From Thermaerobacter marianensis (GTDB lineage: Bacteria > Bacillota > Sulfobacillia > DVGY01): DNA of 32,376 bases. Both the position numbers and the translations under genes were made by a program. The notes below the pieces were generated by a model. The model had not been told where the DNA came from and did no database searches. It saw only the letters and a list, made by a program, of their open reading frames with translations. Within the stretch, counting starts at the first letter, position 1. Each line of letters starts with the position of its first letter. Below are positions 1 through 8,206 of the stretch, piece by piece. Location: NCBI GenBank assembly GCA_020724425.1, contig DYGY01000001.1, positions 153,501-185,876 on the forward strand, given 5' to 3'.

Positions 1-73
1 TAAACAGACGGGTGAAGATTACACTAAGAGCAACAAGAAGAGCCATTGATACTAGAGTTTTTGTCTTGATCAT
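1..73 (-). CDS. folT: ECF transporter S component, FolT-like (partial, runs off left edge)
   Basis: Only the first 24 codons are in the window, read leftward from an ATG at 73-71. The peptide starts MIKTKTLVSMALLVALSVIF, a short basic stretch followed by a hydrophobic helix. This is the usual N-terminus of ECF-type vitamin transporter S components, and FolT proteins commonly begin this way. The ribosome binding site AAGGAGG lies at 90-84, ten bases before the ATG. The gene sits directly behind a tetrahydrofolate riboswitch, which in Firmicutes typically controls folate uptake or synthesis genes, so folate is the inferred substrate. The S component would bind the vitamin in the membrane and work with a shared EcfA/EcfT energising module not seen here. 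With so few residues the family call rests mainly on the riboswitch. Confidence 0.62.
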   Translation of the reverse strand, partial: MIKTKTLVSMALLVALSVIFTRLF

Positions 74-75
74 TT

Positions 76-105
76 CGGACCAGCCTCCTTAAAATGGTGG
101 GTCCG
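76..105 (-). promoter_or_regulatory. Hairpin with the folT ribosome binding site in its loop (riboswitch expression platform)
   Basis: On the minus strand, CGGACC (105-100) is perfectly complementary to GGTCCG (81-76). The 18-base loop holds the AAGGAGG ribosome binding site (90-84), and the stem ends two bases before the ATG. Just upstream, CTGCT (110-106) repeats the 3' strand of riboswitch helix P1 (156-152). It could therefore compete for the P1 5' strand AGCAG (246-242). This suggests translational control of folT. The pairing is seen in the sequence; the switching mechanism is inferred. Confidence 0.5.
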
Positions 106-151
106 AGCAGTGCGTCAAAGGCAAGATAAAGTATTAAGTTTAACTCTACCT

Positions 152-246
152 AGCAGCGGACGCGGTTACTACACCGCAGGGTTATCCCTTTCGTCTGAAG
201 GCAACTTCCCATCCTTCAGCACTTAACGCGTAGTACCTACTCTGCT
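152..246 (-). promoter_or_regulatory. Tetrahydrofolate (THF) riboswitch
   Basis: The minus strand carries the conserved THF riboswitch elements in order: AGAGTAG (243-237), CGCGTTAAGTG (230-220), ATGGGA (212-207), GCGGTG (177-172) and TCCGCT (160-155). The helices can be drawn by eye. P1 pairs AGCAG (246-242) with CTGCT (156-152). P2 pairs bases of TACTAC (235-230) with GTAGTA (172-167). P3 pairs CTGAAGG (219-213) with CCTTCAG (201-195). A further AGGG/CCCT pairing lies at 189-186 and 181-178. It precedes a FolT-like gene, the classic target of this class. Confidence 0.9.
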
Positions 247-274
247 TCGGTCCAATGATTATGCATCCTCATTA

Positions 275-303
275 AATCTACTCTGGAATGCTGGTTCTGT
301 CAA
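275..303 (-). promoter_or_regulatory. Sigma-A-type promoter for the THF riboswitch-folT transcript
   Basis: On the minus strand a perfect -35 box TTGACA (303-298) is followed by a 17-base spacer and a -10 box TAGATT (280-275, four of six matches to TATAAT). Initiation near 268 would put the start about 20 bases before the riboswitch P1 helix. Spacing and position fit well; activity is inferred. Confidence 0.65.
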
Positions 304-337
304 GGGTGTTGCTCGGTAGGGATTTCTCAAAAGGTTT

Positions 338-577
338 TTGTTGATTTATGTTGAAATAGTAAAGCATAGATACGGAAACAGGAGCAGGGAAGAGAGGGCA
401 TTTTGGGGTGATTGGTTGAGAGCTAATGTTGGATTTCTTGTTATGTTAGTTGGAGGTTTGGTTGTTCTTTCAAAGGTATTTTTTGATGTTTTGAGTGTTT
501 GGCCGTTATATACAGGAACAATCTTAGCGATTATCGGCCTTGTGCTGATTAACTTAACCGGAAAGGATGAGGATTAG
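338..577 (+). CDS. Small two-helix membrane protein of unknown function
   Basis: This frame encodes about 79 residues, with a basic, charged N-terminal part of about 30 residues. Two hydrophobic segments follow, near residues 32-50 and 56-72, joined by a short loop, and the protein ends in an acidic tail (KDED). I do not recognise a family. The start is uncertain. TTG codons occur at 338 and 341 behind a weak AAAAGG (329-334); the 341 codon has the better spacing. A later TTG at 416 would remove the charged N-terminus. It is divergent from the folT gene and lies 34 bases before etfB, so it may be co-transcribed with the ETF genes. Base composition resembles its neighbours. Whether it is translated is only moderately supported. 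Confidence 0.5.
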   Translation: MLIYVEIVKHRYGNRSREERAFWGDWLRANVGFLVMLVGGLVVLSKVFFDVLSVWPLYTGTILAIIGLVLINLTGKDED

Positions 578-611
578 TTTTGCAGCTTAATACGCACTGG
601 AGGTGTATTTC

Positions 612-1397
612 TTGAAGAGTATTGTCCTAATTAAGCAAATTCCTGATACTGGCGAGATGAGTATGGATCCACAGAGCAAATGGTTGGTTAGAGAAGATGT
701 AAATAAGATCATTAATCCCTTTGATACCTATGCACTTGAAGAGGGTATAAGGTTAAAGGAGCAGCATGGTGGAGAGGTTGTTGCTTTAAGCATGGGCCCT
801 GAACATAGTAAGGAAGCTTTAAAAGAAGCTATTGCTATGGGGGTTGATGCTTCTATTTTGATTTCTGGAGATGTTTTCAGAGGTGCTGATGCTCAGGCAA
901 CAGCATATGTTCTGGCTAAAGGAATAGCTAAGATTTCGGAATATGATTTGATTATCGGTGGTATCTATACCAGTGATGGCGCAACTGGTCAGGTTGGACC
1001 GGCTGTTGCTGAACATTTGGGTATCCCCCATATTACCGGTGTGCGTAAGATTAGAGAGATTTCTGAAACAAGGATAGAGGTAGAGAGATTAACTGATGGT
1101 GGCGTTGAAGTTGTTGAAGCAGAACTGCCAGCACTGATTACTGTAGTTAAAGAGATTAATGAGCCTCGTTTGACTTCTCTTAAAGGCATTATGAAGGCTA
1201 AAAAGGCAGAGATCCCTATATGGGGTATGGATGACATTGAGGCTACCGAGGGTAGGGTTGGTGAGACAGGTTCTAAAGCTAAGGTTATTGATACCTGGAT
1301 ACCCCAGAGAAGCAAGGATGTTGAGATGTTAGAAGGTAGTGCTCAGGAAATAGGTAAAGCTATAGTCGATAAACTAAAGACAGCTAAGATTATCTAG
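612..1397 (+). CDS. etfB: Electron transfer flavoprotein, beta subunit
   Basis: The 261-residue product has the length and layout of EtfB: a Rossmann-like alpha/beta fold starting IVLIKQIPDTGEM and the nucleotide-binding loop SDGATGQVGP near residues 121-130, matching the family's DGxTxQVGP that holds AMP or FAD. The C-terminus contains the PRLTSLKGIMKAKK recognition region. EtfB pairs with EtfA in a cytoplasmic flavoprotein that shuttles electrons between acyl-CoA dehydrogenases or similar enzymes and a membrane or ferredoxin partner. The GGAGGTG ribosome binding site (599-605) overlaps an in-frame GTG at 603, so I place the start at TTG 612. No dehydrogenase or ETF oxidoreductase is adjacent, so the redox partner is unknown. 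Confidence 0.93.
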   Translation: MKSIVLIKQIPDTGEMSMDPQSKWLVREDVNKIINPFDTYALEEGIRLKEQHGGEVVALSMGPEHSKEALKEAIAMGVDASILISGDVFRGADAQATAYVLAKGIAKISEYDLIIGGIYTSDGATGQVGPAVAEHLGIPHITGVRKIREISETRIEVERLTDGGVEVVEAELPALITVVKEINEPRLTSLKGIMKAKKAEIPIWGMDDIEATEGRVGETGSKAKVIDTWIPQRSKDVEMLEGSAQEIGKAIVDKLKTAKII

Positions 1398-1414
1398 GAA
1401 GGGGGATAACAGGA

Positions 1415-2374
1415 ATGGCTAAAGAAATTTGGGTTTTTGCAGAGCAAAGAGATAAGGAGTTGCCTGGTGGTGTATTTGAGGCTTTGGGTATAGCTAGAAC
1501 TCTAGCAGACTCTTTATCAACAAAGGTTACTGCTGTTCTCTTAGGTGATGGTATAAGGGAGCTTACCGGGCAGTTAAAAGGTGTTGATAAGGTTTATCTG
1601 GTTGAAGATAAAACTCTTGATAGTTTTAATTCGGAGAGGTTTTCTAAGGTATTAGCAGGATTAGTACAAAAAGAGAACCCCCTGTTATTCATTTTCCCTG
1701 GTACAGCTAATGGTAAATCTTTGGCACCAAGGGTAGCTGCAGCTACTGGGGGTGGGATGGTTTCAGATTGCAATGATATTGCATTGACTGATGGTAAATT
1801 AGAATTTACCCATAGTATTCTGGCTGGGAAAGGGCTTGCTAAGGCTAATTTAGATGAAAGTGTTACTGGTTTTGTTACTATTAGGCCCAAAGCCTTTGAA
1901 AGGACTGAAGGTAATACCGGAGAGGTTATCGAAATTACCCCAGAGGCTTCTTGGTTGGAAAGCAAGCTAAAAGTAAAAGAGTTTATTGCTGAACTAAGTG
2001 AAAAGGTTAGTCTTGAGGAAGCAGATATCATAGTTGCTGGTGGTAGGGGTACAGGTGGTAATTTTGGGCCTTTAGAAGAATTAGCTGAAGTTTTGGGTGG
2101 TGCTGTAGGTGCCTCTCGTGCTGCTGTTGATGCTGGTTGGATTAGTTATGCTCATCAGGTAGGCCAGACAGGTAAGACAGTGAGTCCTAAGGTCTATATC
2201 GCCTGTGGTATCTCTGGTGCTTTACAGCATCTAGCGGGCATGCAGTCAGCTGATGTAATTATAGCGATTAACAAGAACCCTGATGCACCTATCTTCCAGA
2301 TGGCTCATTATGGTATTGTCGGGGATATGTTTGAGATAATCCCTGAGATTATTGCTGAAGTGAAGAAGGCATAG
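1415..2374 (+). CDS. etfA: Electron transfer flavoprotein, alpha subunit
   Basis: The 319-residue product follows etfB by 17 bases and is preceded by AAGGGGG. The N-terminal alpha/beta domain begins EIWVFAEQRD. The C-terminal FAD domain contains VAGGRGTGGNF, the GASRAAVDAGW segment, HQVGQTGKTVSPKVYIACG, GISGALQHLAGM, and AINKNPDAPIFQMAHYGIVGD. This is the full EtfA FAD-binding signature. It lacks the N-terminal ferredoxin-like domain seen in some clostridial EtfA proteins. Together with EtfB it forms the ETF heterodimer. The sequence alone does not settle whether it is a simple electron carrier or a bifurcating type. A long inverted repeat follows the stop codon. Confidence 0.94.
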   Translation: MAKEIWVFAEQRDKELPGGVFEALGIARTLADSLSTKVTAVLLGDGIRELTGQLKGVDKVYLVEDKTLDSFNSERFSKVLAGLVQKENPLLFIFPGTANGKSLAPRVAAATGGGMVSDCNDIALTDGKLEFTHSILAGKGLAKANLDESVTGFVTIRPKAFERTEGNTGEVIEITPEASWLESKLKVKEFIAELSEKVSLEEADIIVAGGRGTGGNFGPLEELAEVLGGAVGASRAAVDAGWISYAHQVGQTGKTVSPKVYIACGISGALQHLAGMQSADVIIAINKNPDAPIFQMAHYGIVGDMFEIIPEIIAEVKKA

Positions 2375-2393
2375 GGGTCTTTATAGAGAATTT

Positions 2394-2429
2394 TTAAGGA
2401 AGACAGGTTTTCATACCTGTCTTCCTTAA
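2394..2429 (+). terminator. Long perfect inverted repeat after etfA, probable terminator
   Basis: TTAAGGAAGACAGGT (2394-2408) and ACCTGTCTTCCTTAA (2415-2429) form a perfect 15-base-pair stem with a six-base loop. It lies 20 bases after the etfA stop and 38 bases before the ABC transporter start. The 3' side lacks a clean T tract (it reads ACGCTTAG), so it is not a textbook intrinsic terminator. It could be a terminator, a 3'-end stabiliser or a partial attenuator. Confidence 0.5.
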
Positions 2430-2467
2430 CGCTTAGAAATTTCGATTTACGAACTTAGGTGATGCTG

Positions 2468-4231
2468 ATGAATGTTTTGTGGAGATTAGTTCAATATACC
2501 CGGGTATATAAGTACTGGGTTATTCTTGGTATGGTTTCGATGTTGATAAGTATTGGCCTTGAGATGTTGGTACCAAGGATAATTCAGCATACCATTGATA
2601 TGCTAGTAGATGCTCGGGGGGATATTTCGCTGCTTACATATGCTGCTCTAGGGATTATTCTTGTTGTAGCTGTGAAGGGCTTTTTTGCATACTGGCAGCG
2701 GTATGCCATGGTCTATATGGGACAGAAGGTAATTTATGATCTTAGAAATGAGTTCTATGAACATCTACATGAGTTGTCTTTTAGTTATTATGACACTACT
2801 AAGACAGGTGAGTTAATGTCTAGGGCTACTCAGGATGTGGAGACTCTAAGAAGATTCCTCTCCTTTGGCCTTATTAATATCTTTAGCAATACTTTAACCT
2901 TCCTTATTATCCTAGGTATTCTGCTTAATATTCACTGGAAGATGACTCTTTTGACACTAGCAATTGTTCCGGTTCTTCTTTGGGTTATTAAGCAATTTAC
3001 GGGTCAGGTAAGGCCTGCTTTTGGTAAGATTCAAGCTTCTATGGCTAATCTTACAAGTACTTTGCAGGAGAATGTTACGGGAATGAAGGTTGTCAAATCC
3101 TTTGCTAGAGAGAAGCATGAAGAAGAGAAGTTCCATGTGGTTAACCTAGACTACATGGAAAAGAATGTGCAGGCCATTCGTCTTTGGGCTTTCTATTTTC
3201 CTTTGTTCAACTTTATCACTTCAATTGGAACTGTTCTGGTTATTCTCTATGGTGGTAGGGAAGTTATTGCTGGCAGGTTAACCATTGGTGAGATGGTTGC
3301 TTTTGAGTTGTATCTCTTGATGTTTTTGACTCCTTTAAGGATGGTAGGCTGGTTAACTAATCTTGCTAATCGGGCGATGGCCAGTGCTGAAAGGATATTT
3401 CAGGTACTTGATACTGAACCGGATATCAAGGATGCAGCAAATGCTTATGAGTTAGAGGATGTAAAGGGAAGGGTTGTCTTTGAGAGTGTTTCCTTTAGAT
3501 ACAAGGATAGTGAAAGACTTATCCTAGAGGATGTCAGTCTTGTGGCGCAAGCAGGACAGACTGTTGCTTTAGTTGGAGCCACAGGATCTGGGAAGTCTAG
3601 TTTTGTGCATTTGATTCCTCGTTTTTATGATCCCCAAGCCGGAAGAATCCTTGTTGATGGTCATGATATTAGAGATGTCAGTATTGCTAGTTTGCGTTCT
3701 CATATCGGGATTGTTCTGCAGGAGACTTTTCTTTTTTCTGCGTCGATTAGAGTAAACATTAGCTATGGGGTTACTAATGCTAGGGAGGCAGACATCGTAA
3801 ATGCTGCTAAGGTGGCAGGTATTCATGACTTTATTGCTTCTTTACCTGATGGGTATGATACTGTGGTTGGGGAAAGAGGTGTAGGTTTATCAGGAGGGCA
3901 AAAGCAGAGGGTGGCCATAGCTAGAGCCATTCTCCTTAATCCTAGAATTCTGATTCTTGATGACTCTACTTCAAGTGTGGATACCGAGACAGAACAACAG
4001 ATTCAAAAGGCTTTAAGTGAGTTAATGGTTAATCGAACCACCTTTATTATTGCTCAGAGGCTTTCAACCATAAAGAAGGCAGATCAGATTGTGGTTTTAG
4101 ATAAGGGGAGAGTAGTTGAAAGAGGCAGGCATCAAGAACTCTTAGCTAACTCAGGTGTATACAAAGAGATCTATCAACTGCAATTTAGTGGTCAGGAAGA
4201 GGCTAGAGGGCAGGTGAATACTGATGAGTAA
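2468..4231 (+). CDS. ABC exporter half-transporter, degenerate-ATP-site subunit of a heterodimer
   Basis: The 587-residue protein has the type IV exporter fold: six membrane helices within roughly residues 10-310, then a nucleotide-binding domain from about 340. Walker A is GATGSGKS (from residue 370) and the signature LSGGQ (from 474) is intact. The Walker B end reads LDDSTSSVD, with Asp 499 where the catalytic Glu should be. The switch His is Gln 530 (AQRLST). These are the hallmarks of the TM287/BmrC-type subunit, whose ATP site is non-hydrolytic. The start is ATG 2468 behind TAGGTG; upstream in-frame GTG 2459 and ATG 2462 sit on the ribosome binding site. It overlaps the next gene by eight bases. 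The substrate, perhaps a drug or lipid, cannot be told. Confidence 0.9.
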   Translation: MNVLWRLVQYTRVYKYWVILGMVSMLISIGLEMLVPRIIQHTIDMLVDARGDISLLTYAALGIILVVAVKGFFAYWQRYAMVYMGQKVIYDLRNEFYEHLHELSFSYYDTTKTGELMSRATQDVETLRRFLSFGLINIFSNTLTFLIILGILLNIHWKMTLLTLAIVPVLLWVIKQFTGQVRPAFGKIQASMANLTSTLQENVTGMKVVKSFAREKHEEEKFHVVNLDYMEKNVQAIRLWAFYFPLFNFITSIGTVLVILYGGREVIAGRLTIGEMVAFELYLLMFLTPLRMVGWLTNLANRAMASAERIFQVLDTEPDIKDAANAYELEDVKGRVVFESVSFRYKDSERLILEDVSLVAQAGQTVALVGATGSGKSSFVHLIPRFYDPQAGRILVDGHDIRDVSIASLRSHIGIVLQETFLFSASIRVNISYGVTNAREADIVNAAKVAGIHDFIASLPDGYDTVVGERGVGLSGGQKQRVAIARAILLNPRILILDDSTSSVDTETEQQIQKALSELMVNRTTFIIAQRLSTIKKADQIVVLDKGRVVERGRHQELLANSGVYKEIYQLQFSGQEEARGQVNTDE

Positions 4232-6020
4232 CTGGTATGATACCAATCAAGAAGAGTACAAGTCTTTTGACAGGGATATCCTTAAGAGACTGTTAACCTA
4301 TGTACAGCCTTGGAAGAAGCATGTGCTAATAGCTATTGTCATGCTAGTTATCTCCTCACTTGCTAGTTTAACCGGACCATATCTCTTAAAGGTTGCTATT
4401 GATGACTTCATTAAGGCTGAGTTTTTGTCTATCGAGGAGAGATACAGTGGTTTAGTCTTTATTGCCATTATCTATTTAGCCGCGCAGCTGCTTGCCTGGA
4501 TTGCTTCGTATTATGAGACCTATTTTATGTCCTGGGCTGGTAATAATGCGGTTTATTCCATCAGGCAGGATCTTTTCAGGCACTTGCAAAAGCAGGATAT
4601 TACTTTCTATGAGAAACAGCCTAGTGGACAGATTATGTCAAGGGTCACTAATGATGTGAATTCTTTGAGTGAATTGGTTTCTTCAGGTTTAACTAAAGTC
4701 ATTGGTGATATTCTGACTCTTATCGCTATAGTTGTAATTATGGTGAGTATGCATCCTCTTTTGGCTTTGTATTCCTTTGTGACCTTGCCTTTTCTTCTAT
4801 ACCTTACCTTTGGTTTCCGTAATGTTATTAGGGATGCTTTTAGGAAGGTGAGAGCTGAGATTGCCAAGGTGAATGCTAATTTGCAGGAGAGTATTTCTGG
4901 TGTTAGAGTTACCCAATCCTTTGGGAGAGAGGAAGAGAATCTAAAGCAGTTTGATGAGACTAACTACGGTAACTTTGCTGCTAATGTTAGGGCTGAGAGT
5001 TTGTTCTCCATGTATATGCCTTTGGTTGATTTAGTTGGTGCTTTTGGTACAGCCATTGTCTTATGGGCTGGTGGTTGGATGATACTGAATGGTGGAGAGA
5101 CTAATGGGCTTTCTGTAGGGGTCTTGGTAGCTTTCTTAGGGTATCTTGATCGGTTCTATAGACCCATTAAGGATCTTAGTGCTTTTTTTGCTCAGTTACA
5201 GTCAGCTATGGCAGCTTCAGAGAAGATCTTTGCTGTTTTGGATACACAACCGGAGATAAAGGATGATGGTATACTCAAGTTACCACCTATTCAGGGAGAA
5301 GTACGGTTTGATAATGTTTCTTTTGGCTATGAGGAAGCTCAAGAGGTATTGCATAATATAGATTTTGATGTAACAAAGGGTCAAAAGGTTGCTCTTGTTG
5401 GGCATACTGGAGCAGGAAAGACCAGTATCATTAATCTTCTCAGTCGGTTTTATGAACCTCAGGAAGGTAGGATCTTGATTGATGGTCATGATATCTCTAA
5501 GGTAACTATTGAGTCTTTGCGCAGTCAGATGGGGATTGTTCTCCAGGAATCCTTCCTGTTTTCGGGTACTGTGATGGAGAATATTCGTTATGGTAGGCTA
5601 GATGCAACTGATGAGGAGGTAGTTTTAGCTGCTAAGGCAGTTAATGCCCATAACTTTATTATGGAGTTGGATAAGGGTTATGAGACAGAGGTTCAGGAGA
5701 GGGGTAGCAAATTATCTGTAGGTCAAAGACAGTTAGTGTCTTTTGCTAGGGCTTTATTAAGAGACCCTGCTATTCTTATACTCGATGAAGCTACTTCTAG
5801 TGTTGATGCCTATACAGAGGTCTTGATTCAGAAGGCTTTGGATAGGTTGTTGGAAGGCAGAACGGCATTCATTATCGCTCATCGTCTATCTACTATACGG
5901 AATGCAGATGTTATTTTAGTATTAAAAGATGGACAGATTATTGCTAGGGGAACTCATGATGAGCTACTAGATGGTTCATCATATTATCGAGAACTATATC
6001 AACTGCAGTTTGTGGAGTAG
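4224..6020 (+). CDS. ABC exporter half-transporter, catalytic subunit of the heterodimer
   Basis: The 598-residue product again combines a six-helix exporter domain (residues 20-335) with a nucleotide-binding domain. Here the catalytic residues are intact: Walker A GHTGAGKT (from 393), LDEATSSVD with Glu 522, and the switch His 553 in AHRLST. The signature is LSVGQ (from 497) instead of LSGGQ, the usual change in the subunit that completes the degenerate site of its partner. This is the TM288/BmrD-type half. The ATG lies inside the 3' end of the upstream gene (eight-base overlap), implying coupled translation in about equal amounts. The encoded transporter would sit in the cytoplasmic membrane and export an unknown substrate. 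Confidence 0.91.
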   Translation: MSNWYDTNQEEYKSFDRDILKRLLTYVQPWKKHVLIAIVMLVISSLASLTGPYLLKVAIDDFIKAEFLSIEERYSGLVFIAIIYLAAQLLAWIASYYETYFMSWAGNNAVYSIRQDLFRHLQKQDITFYEKQPSGQIMSRVTNDVNSLSELVSSGLTKVIGDILTLIAIVVIMVSMHPLLALYSFVTLPFLLYLTFGFRNVIRDAFRKVRAEIAKVNANLQESISGVRVTQSFGREEENLKQFDETNYGNFAANVRAESLFSMYMPLVDLVGAFGTAIVLWAGGWMILNGGETNGLSVGVLVAFLGYLDRFYRPIKDLSAFFAQLQSAMAASEKIFAVLDTQPEIKDDGILKLPPIQGEVRFDNVSFGYEEAQEVLHNIDFDVTKGQKVALVGHTGAGKTSIINLLSRFYEPQEGRILIDGHDISKVTIESLRSQMGIVLQESFLFSGTVMENIRYGRLDATDEEVVLAAKAVNAHNFIMELDKGYETEVQERGSKLSVGQRQLVSFARALLRDPAILILDEATSSVDAYTEVLIQKALDRLLEGRTAFIIAHRLSTIRNADVILVLKDGQIIARGTHDELLDGSSYYRELYQLQFVE

Positions 6021-6027
6021 TTTTGGG

Positions 6028-6057
6028 TTAACAGGTGTTCCATATTCGTGGTATACT
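6028..6057 (+). promoter_or_regulatory. Probable sigma-A promoter for the topA operon
   Basis: TTAACA (6028-6033, five of six matches to TTGACA) is followed by an 18-base spacer and TATACT (6052-6057, five of six). A TGG just before it gives an extended -10. Transcription would start near 6064, about 40 bases before topA. It lies in the only sizeable gap between the ABC genes and topA. Confidence 0.55.
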
Positions 6058-6103
6058 GTATTTTGATTTGGTATTTTTATCATATTAAGTGGGGTGATTG
6101 GTT

Positions 6104-8206
6104 TTGGCTAAGGCCAAACCTCTGTTGATTGTTGAGTCGCCGGCTAAGGCAAAAACTATTGAAAAGTTTCTAGGCAGACGTTATCACGTTGAGGCTTCTA
6201 TGGGTCATGTGCGGGATCTGCCAAAGAGCCAGCTGGGTATTTCTGTGGATAATGGGTTTGAACCAAAATATATCACTATCAGGGGTAAAGGTCCTGTGGT
6301 GAAGAAATTAAGGGATCAGGCTGCTAAGGCCAGCAAGGTTTATCTGGCAACTGACCCTGATCGTGAGGGAGAAGCTATCTCCTGGCATTTAGCTCATCTT
6401 CTAAAGCTGAAAGAGGATGAGCCTGTTCGGGTTGTCTTTAATGAGATCACTAAGGAAGCAGTTGAGAGGGCTGTCAAGGAGCCAAGAAATATTGATAATA
6501 CTCTGGTTGATGCTCAACAGGCCAGAAGGCTTTTGGATAGGCTGGTGGGGTATAGTCTTAGTCCTTTGCTATGGAGAAAGGTTAGGAAAGGGTTAAGTGC
6601 CGGACGTGTACAGTCTGTGGCAGTTAAGCTCATTTGTGATCGGGAAGCAGAGATTGAAGCTTTTATACCTGAGGAATACTGGTCAATTACTGCAGATTTA
6701 TCAACTCAAGCAGAGAAGCGTCTAATCTTTTCTGCTAAGTATCACGGTAGCGCTGAAGAGAAGAAGGAGCTTAAGAATGAGGATTCTGTAAACAGGATTC
6801 TAGCAGATATTCATGATGCTCAGTATGTTGTTACAAGGGTTGAGAAAAAGGAACGCAAGCGGAATCCTGCTCTGGCATTCACTACAAGTACCTTACAGCA
6901 GGAAGCATCAAGGAAGCTAGGGTTTAATGTAAGAAAAACCATGAGAATATCCCAACAGCTCTATGAGGGTCTTGCTATTAAGGGTGAGGGTAATGTGGGT
7001 TTAATCACCTATATTAGAACTGATAGTACAAGACTTTCGGATACTGCCGTAAATGAAGCTCAGGAATATATTAAGGAGCGGTTTGGGGTTAAGTATTCTA
7101 CACCAAGAAAGGGTGGAAAAGCTAAAGAGGGTGCTCAAGATGCCCATGAGGCTATCAGACCGTCTAGGGCTTTAAGGACTCCAGATCAGATTAAGGGTGA
7201 TTTAAGCAGGGATCAATACAGGCTATATAAGTTGATTTGGGAGAGATTTATTGCTTCCCAGATGTCACCTGCTATCTTAGATACTGTTTCAGTGGATATA
7301 ACTGCTAATGGCCATGTTTTTAGAGCTAGTGGTTCCACCATTAAGTTTCCAGGTTTTCGGAAGGTATACATTGAAGGTAGGGATGATGGGGTTGATGAAG
7401 ACAAGGAGAATATTTTGCCTGATCTAGAAAAGGGTCAGGTTTTAGCCTTACATCAGATTACACCCAAACAGCACTTTACTCAGCCACCTGCTAGGTATAC
7501 TGAAGCTACTCTTGTCAAAGAGTTAGAAGAAAAGGGTATTGGTAGGCCTAGTACCTATGCACCAATTATTGATACAATTATCCAAAGGGGTTATGTTGCC
7601 TTTGTTGATAAAAAGTTAGAGCCAACTGAGCTTGGTCTGGTTGTAAATGAGATGCTTGAGGAACATTTCCCAAAGATTGTTGATGTCAGATTCACTGCTG
7701 AACTAGAAAAAAAGCTAGATAAGATAGAAGAGGGCCAGAGTGAATGGAAAAGAATCTTAGAGGATTTCTATGGTCCTTTTGCAGAGGATTTGGTACAGGC
7801 AGATAAGGTGATTGAAGAGGTGGATCTTGCTGATGAGGTAACCGATGAGGTCTGTGAGAAGTGTGGAAAACCTATGCTTATTAAGCATGGTAGGTTTGGA
7901 CCATTCCTAGCTTGTTCGGGCTTTCCTGATTGCCGGAATACCAAACCTATGCTTGAAAAGGTTGGTGTACCCTGTCCTAAGTGTTCTGGGGAAATTGTTG
8001 AAAGAAGAAGCAAAAAGGGACGTAAATTCTTTGGTTGTAGCAATTACCCAGAATGTGATTTTGTCTCCTGGGATAAGCCAACAGGGAAGAATTGCCCTAT
8101 TTGTGAATCATTTATGGTTGAAAAGTATGGGAAGAGAACAGGCAGGTATCTGAAGTGTTCCAATGAGGCCTGTGATCATACAGAGAAGGGGAAGTCTGAT
8201 GAATAG
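6104..8206 (+). CDS. topA: DNA topoisomerase I (type IA)
   Basis: The 700-residue enzyme relaxes negative supercoils by cutting one DNA strand. The Toprim domain starts [13 protein letters not shown] with Glu 11, and the acidic DPDREGE motif (84-90) binds Mg2+. The active-site tyrosine is Tyr 303 in [11 protein letters not shown]. The C-terminus carries three four-cysteine zinc ribbons between about 584 and 695, which bind single-stranded DNA. I chose TTG 6104 because GGGGTG (6091-6096) is seven bases upstream; the in-frame TTG 6098 is too close. It overlaps trmFO by eight bases and heads the topA-trmFO-xerC-hslVU operon, the same order as in B. subtilis. Confidence 0.96.
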   Translation: MAKAKPLLIVESPAKAKTIEKFLGRRYHVEASMGHVRDLPKSQLGISVDNGFEPKYITIRGKGPVVKKLRDQAAKASKVYLATDPDREGEAISWHLAHLLKLKEDEPVRVVFNEITKEAVERAVKEPRNIDNTLVDAQQARRLLDRLVGYSLSPLLWRKVRKGLSAGRVQSVAVKLICDREAEIEAFIPEEYWSITADLSTQAEKRLIFSAKYHGSAEEKKELKNEDSVNRILADIHDAQYVVTRVEKKERKRNPALAFTTSTLQQEASRKLGFNVRKTMRISQQLYEGLAIKGEGNVGLITYIRTDSTRLSDTAVNEAQEYIKERFGVKYSTPRKGGKAKEGAQDAHEAIRPSRALRTPDQIKGDLSRDQYRLYKLIWERFIASQMSPAILDTVSVDITANGHVFRASGSTIKFPGFRKVYIEGRDDGVDEDKENILPDLEKGQVLALHQITPKQHFTQPPARYTEATLVKELEEKGIGRPSTYAPIIDTIIQRGYVAFVDKKLEPTELGLVVNEMLEEHFPKIVDVRFTAELEKKLDKIEEGQSEWKRILEDFYGPFAEDLVQADKVIEEVDLADEVTDEVCEKCGKPMLIKHGRFGPFLACSGFPDCRNTKPMLEKVGVPCPKCSGEIVERRSKKGRKFFGCSNYPECDFVSWDKPTGKNCPICESFMVEKYGKRTGRYLKCSNEACDHTEKGKSDE

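Noticed and set aside
278-284. Second AGAGTAG motif on the minus strand, suggesting a tandem THF riboswitch
   Set aside because: It lies in the spacer and -10 box of the promoter, so it is not transcribed, and the other conserved elements of the aptamer do not follow it.
7953-8153. 66-codon plus-strand frame at the end of topA
   Set aside because: It is an out-of-frame reading of the topA zinc-ribbon region, whose in-frame cysteine pattern is intact.
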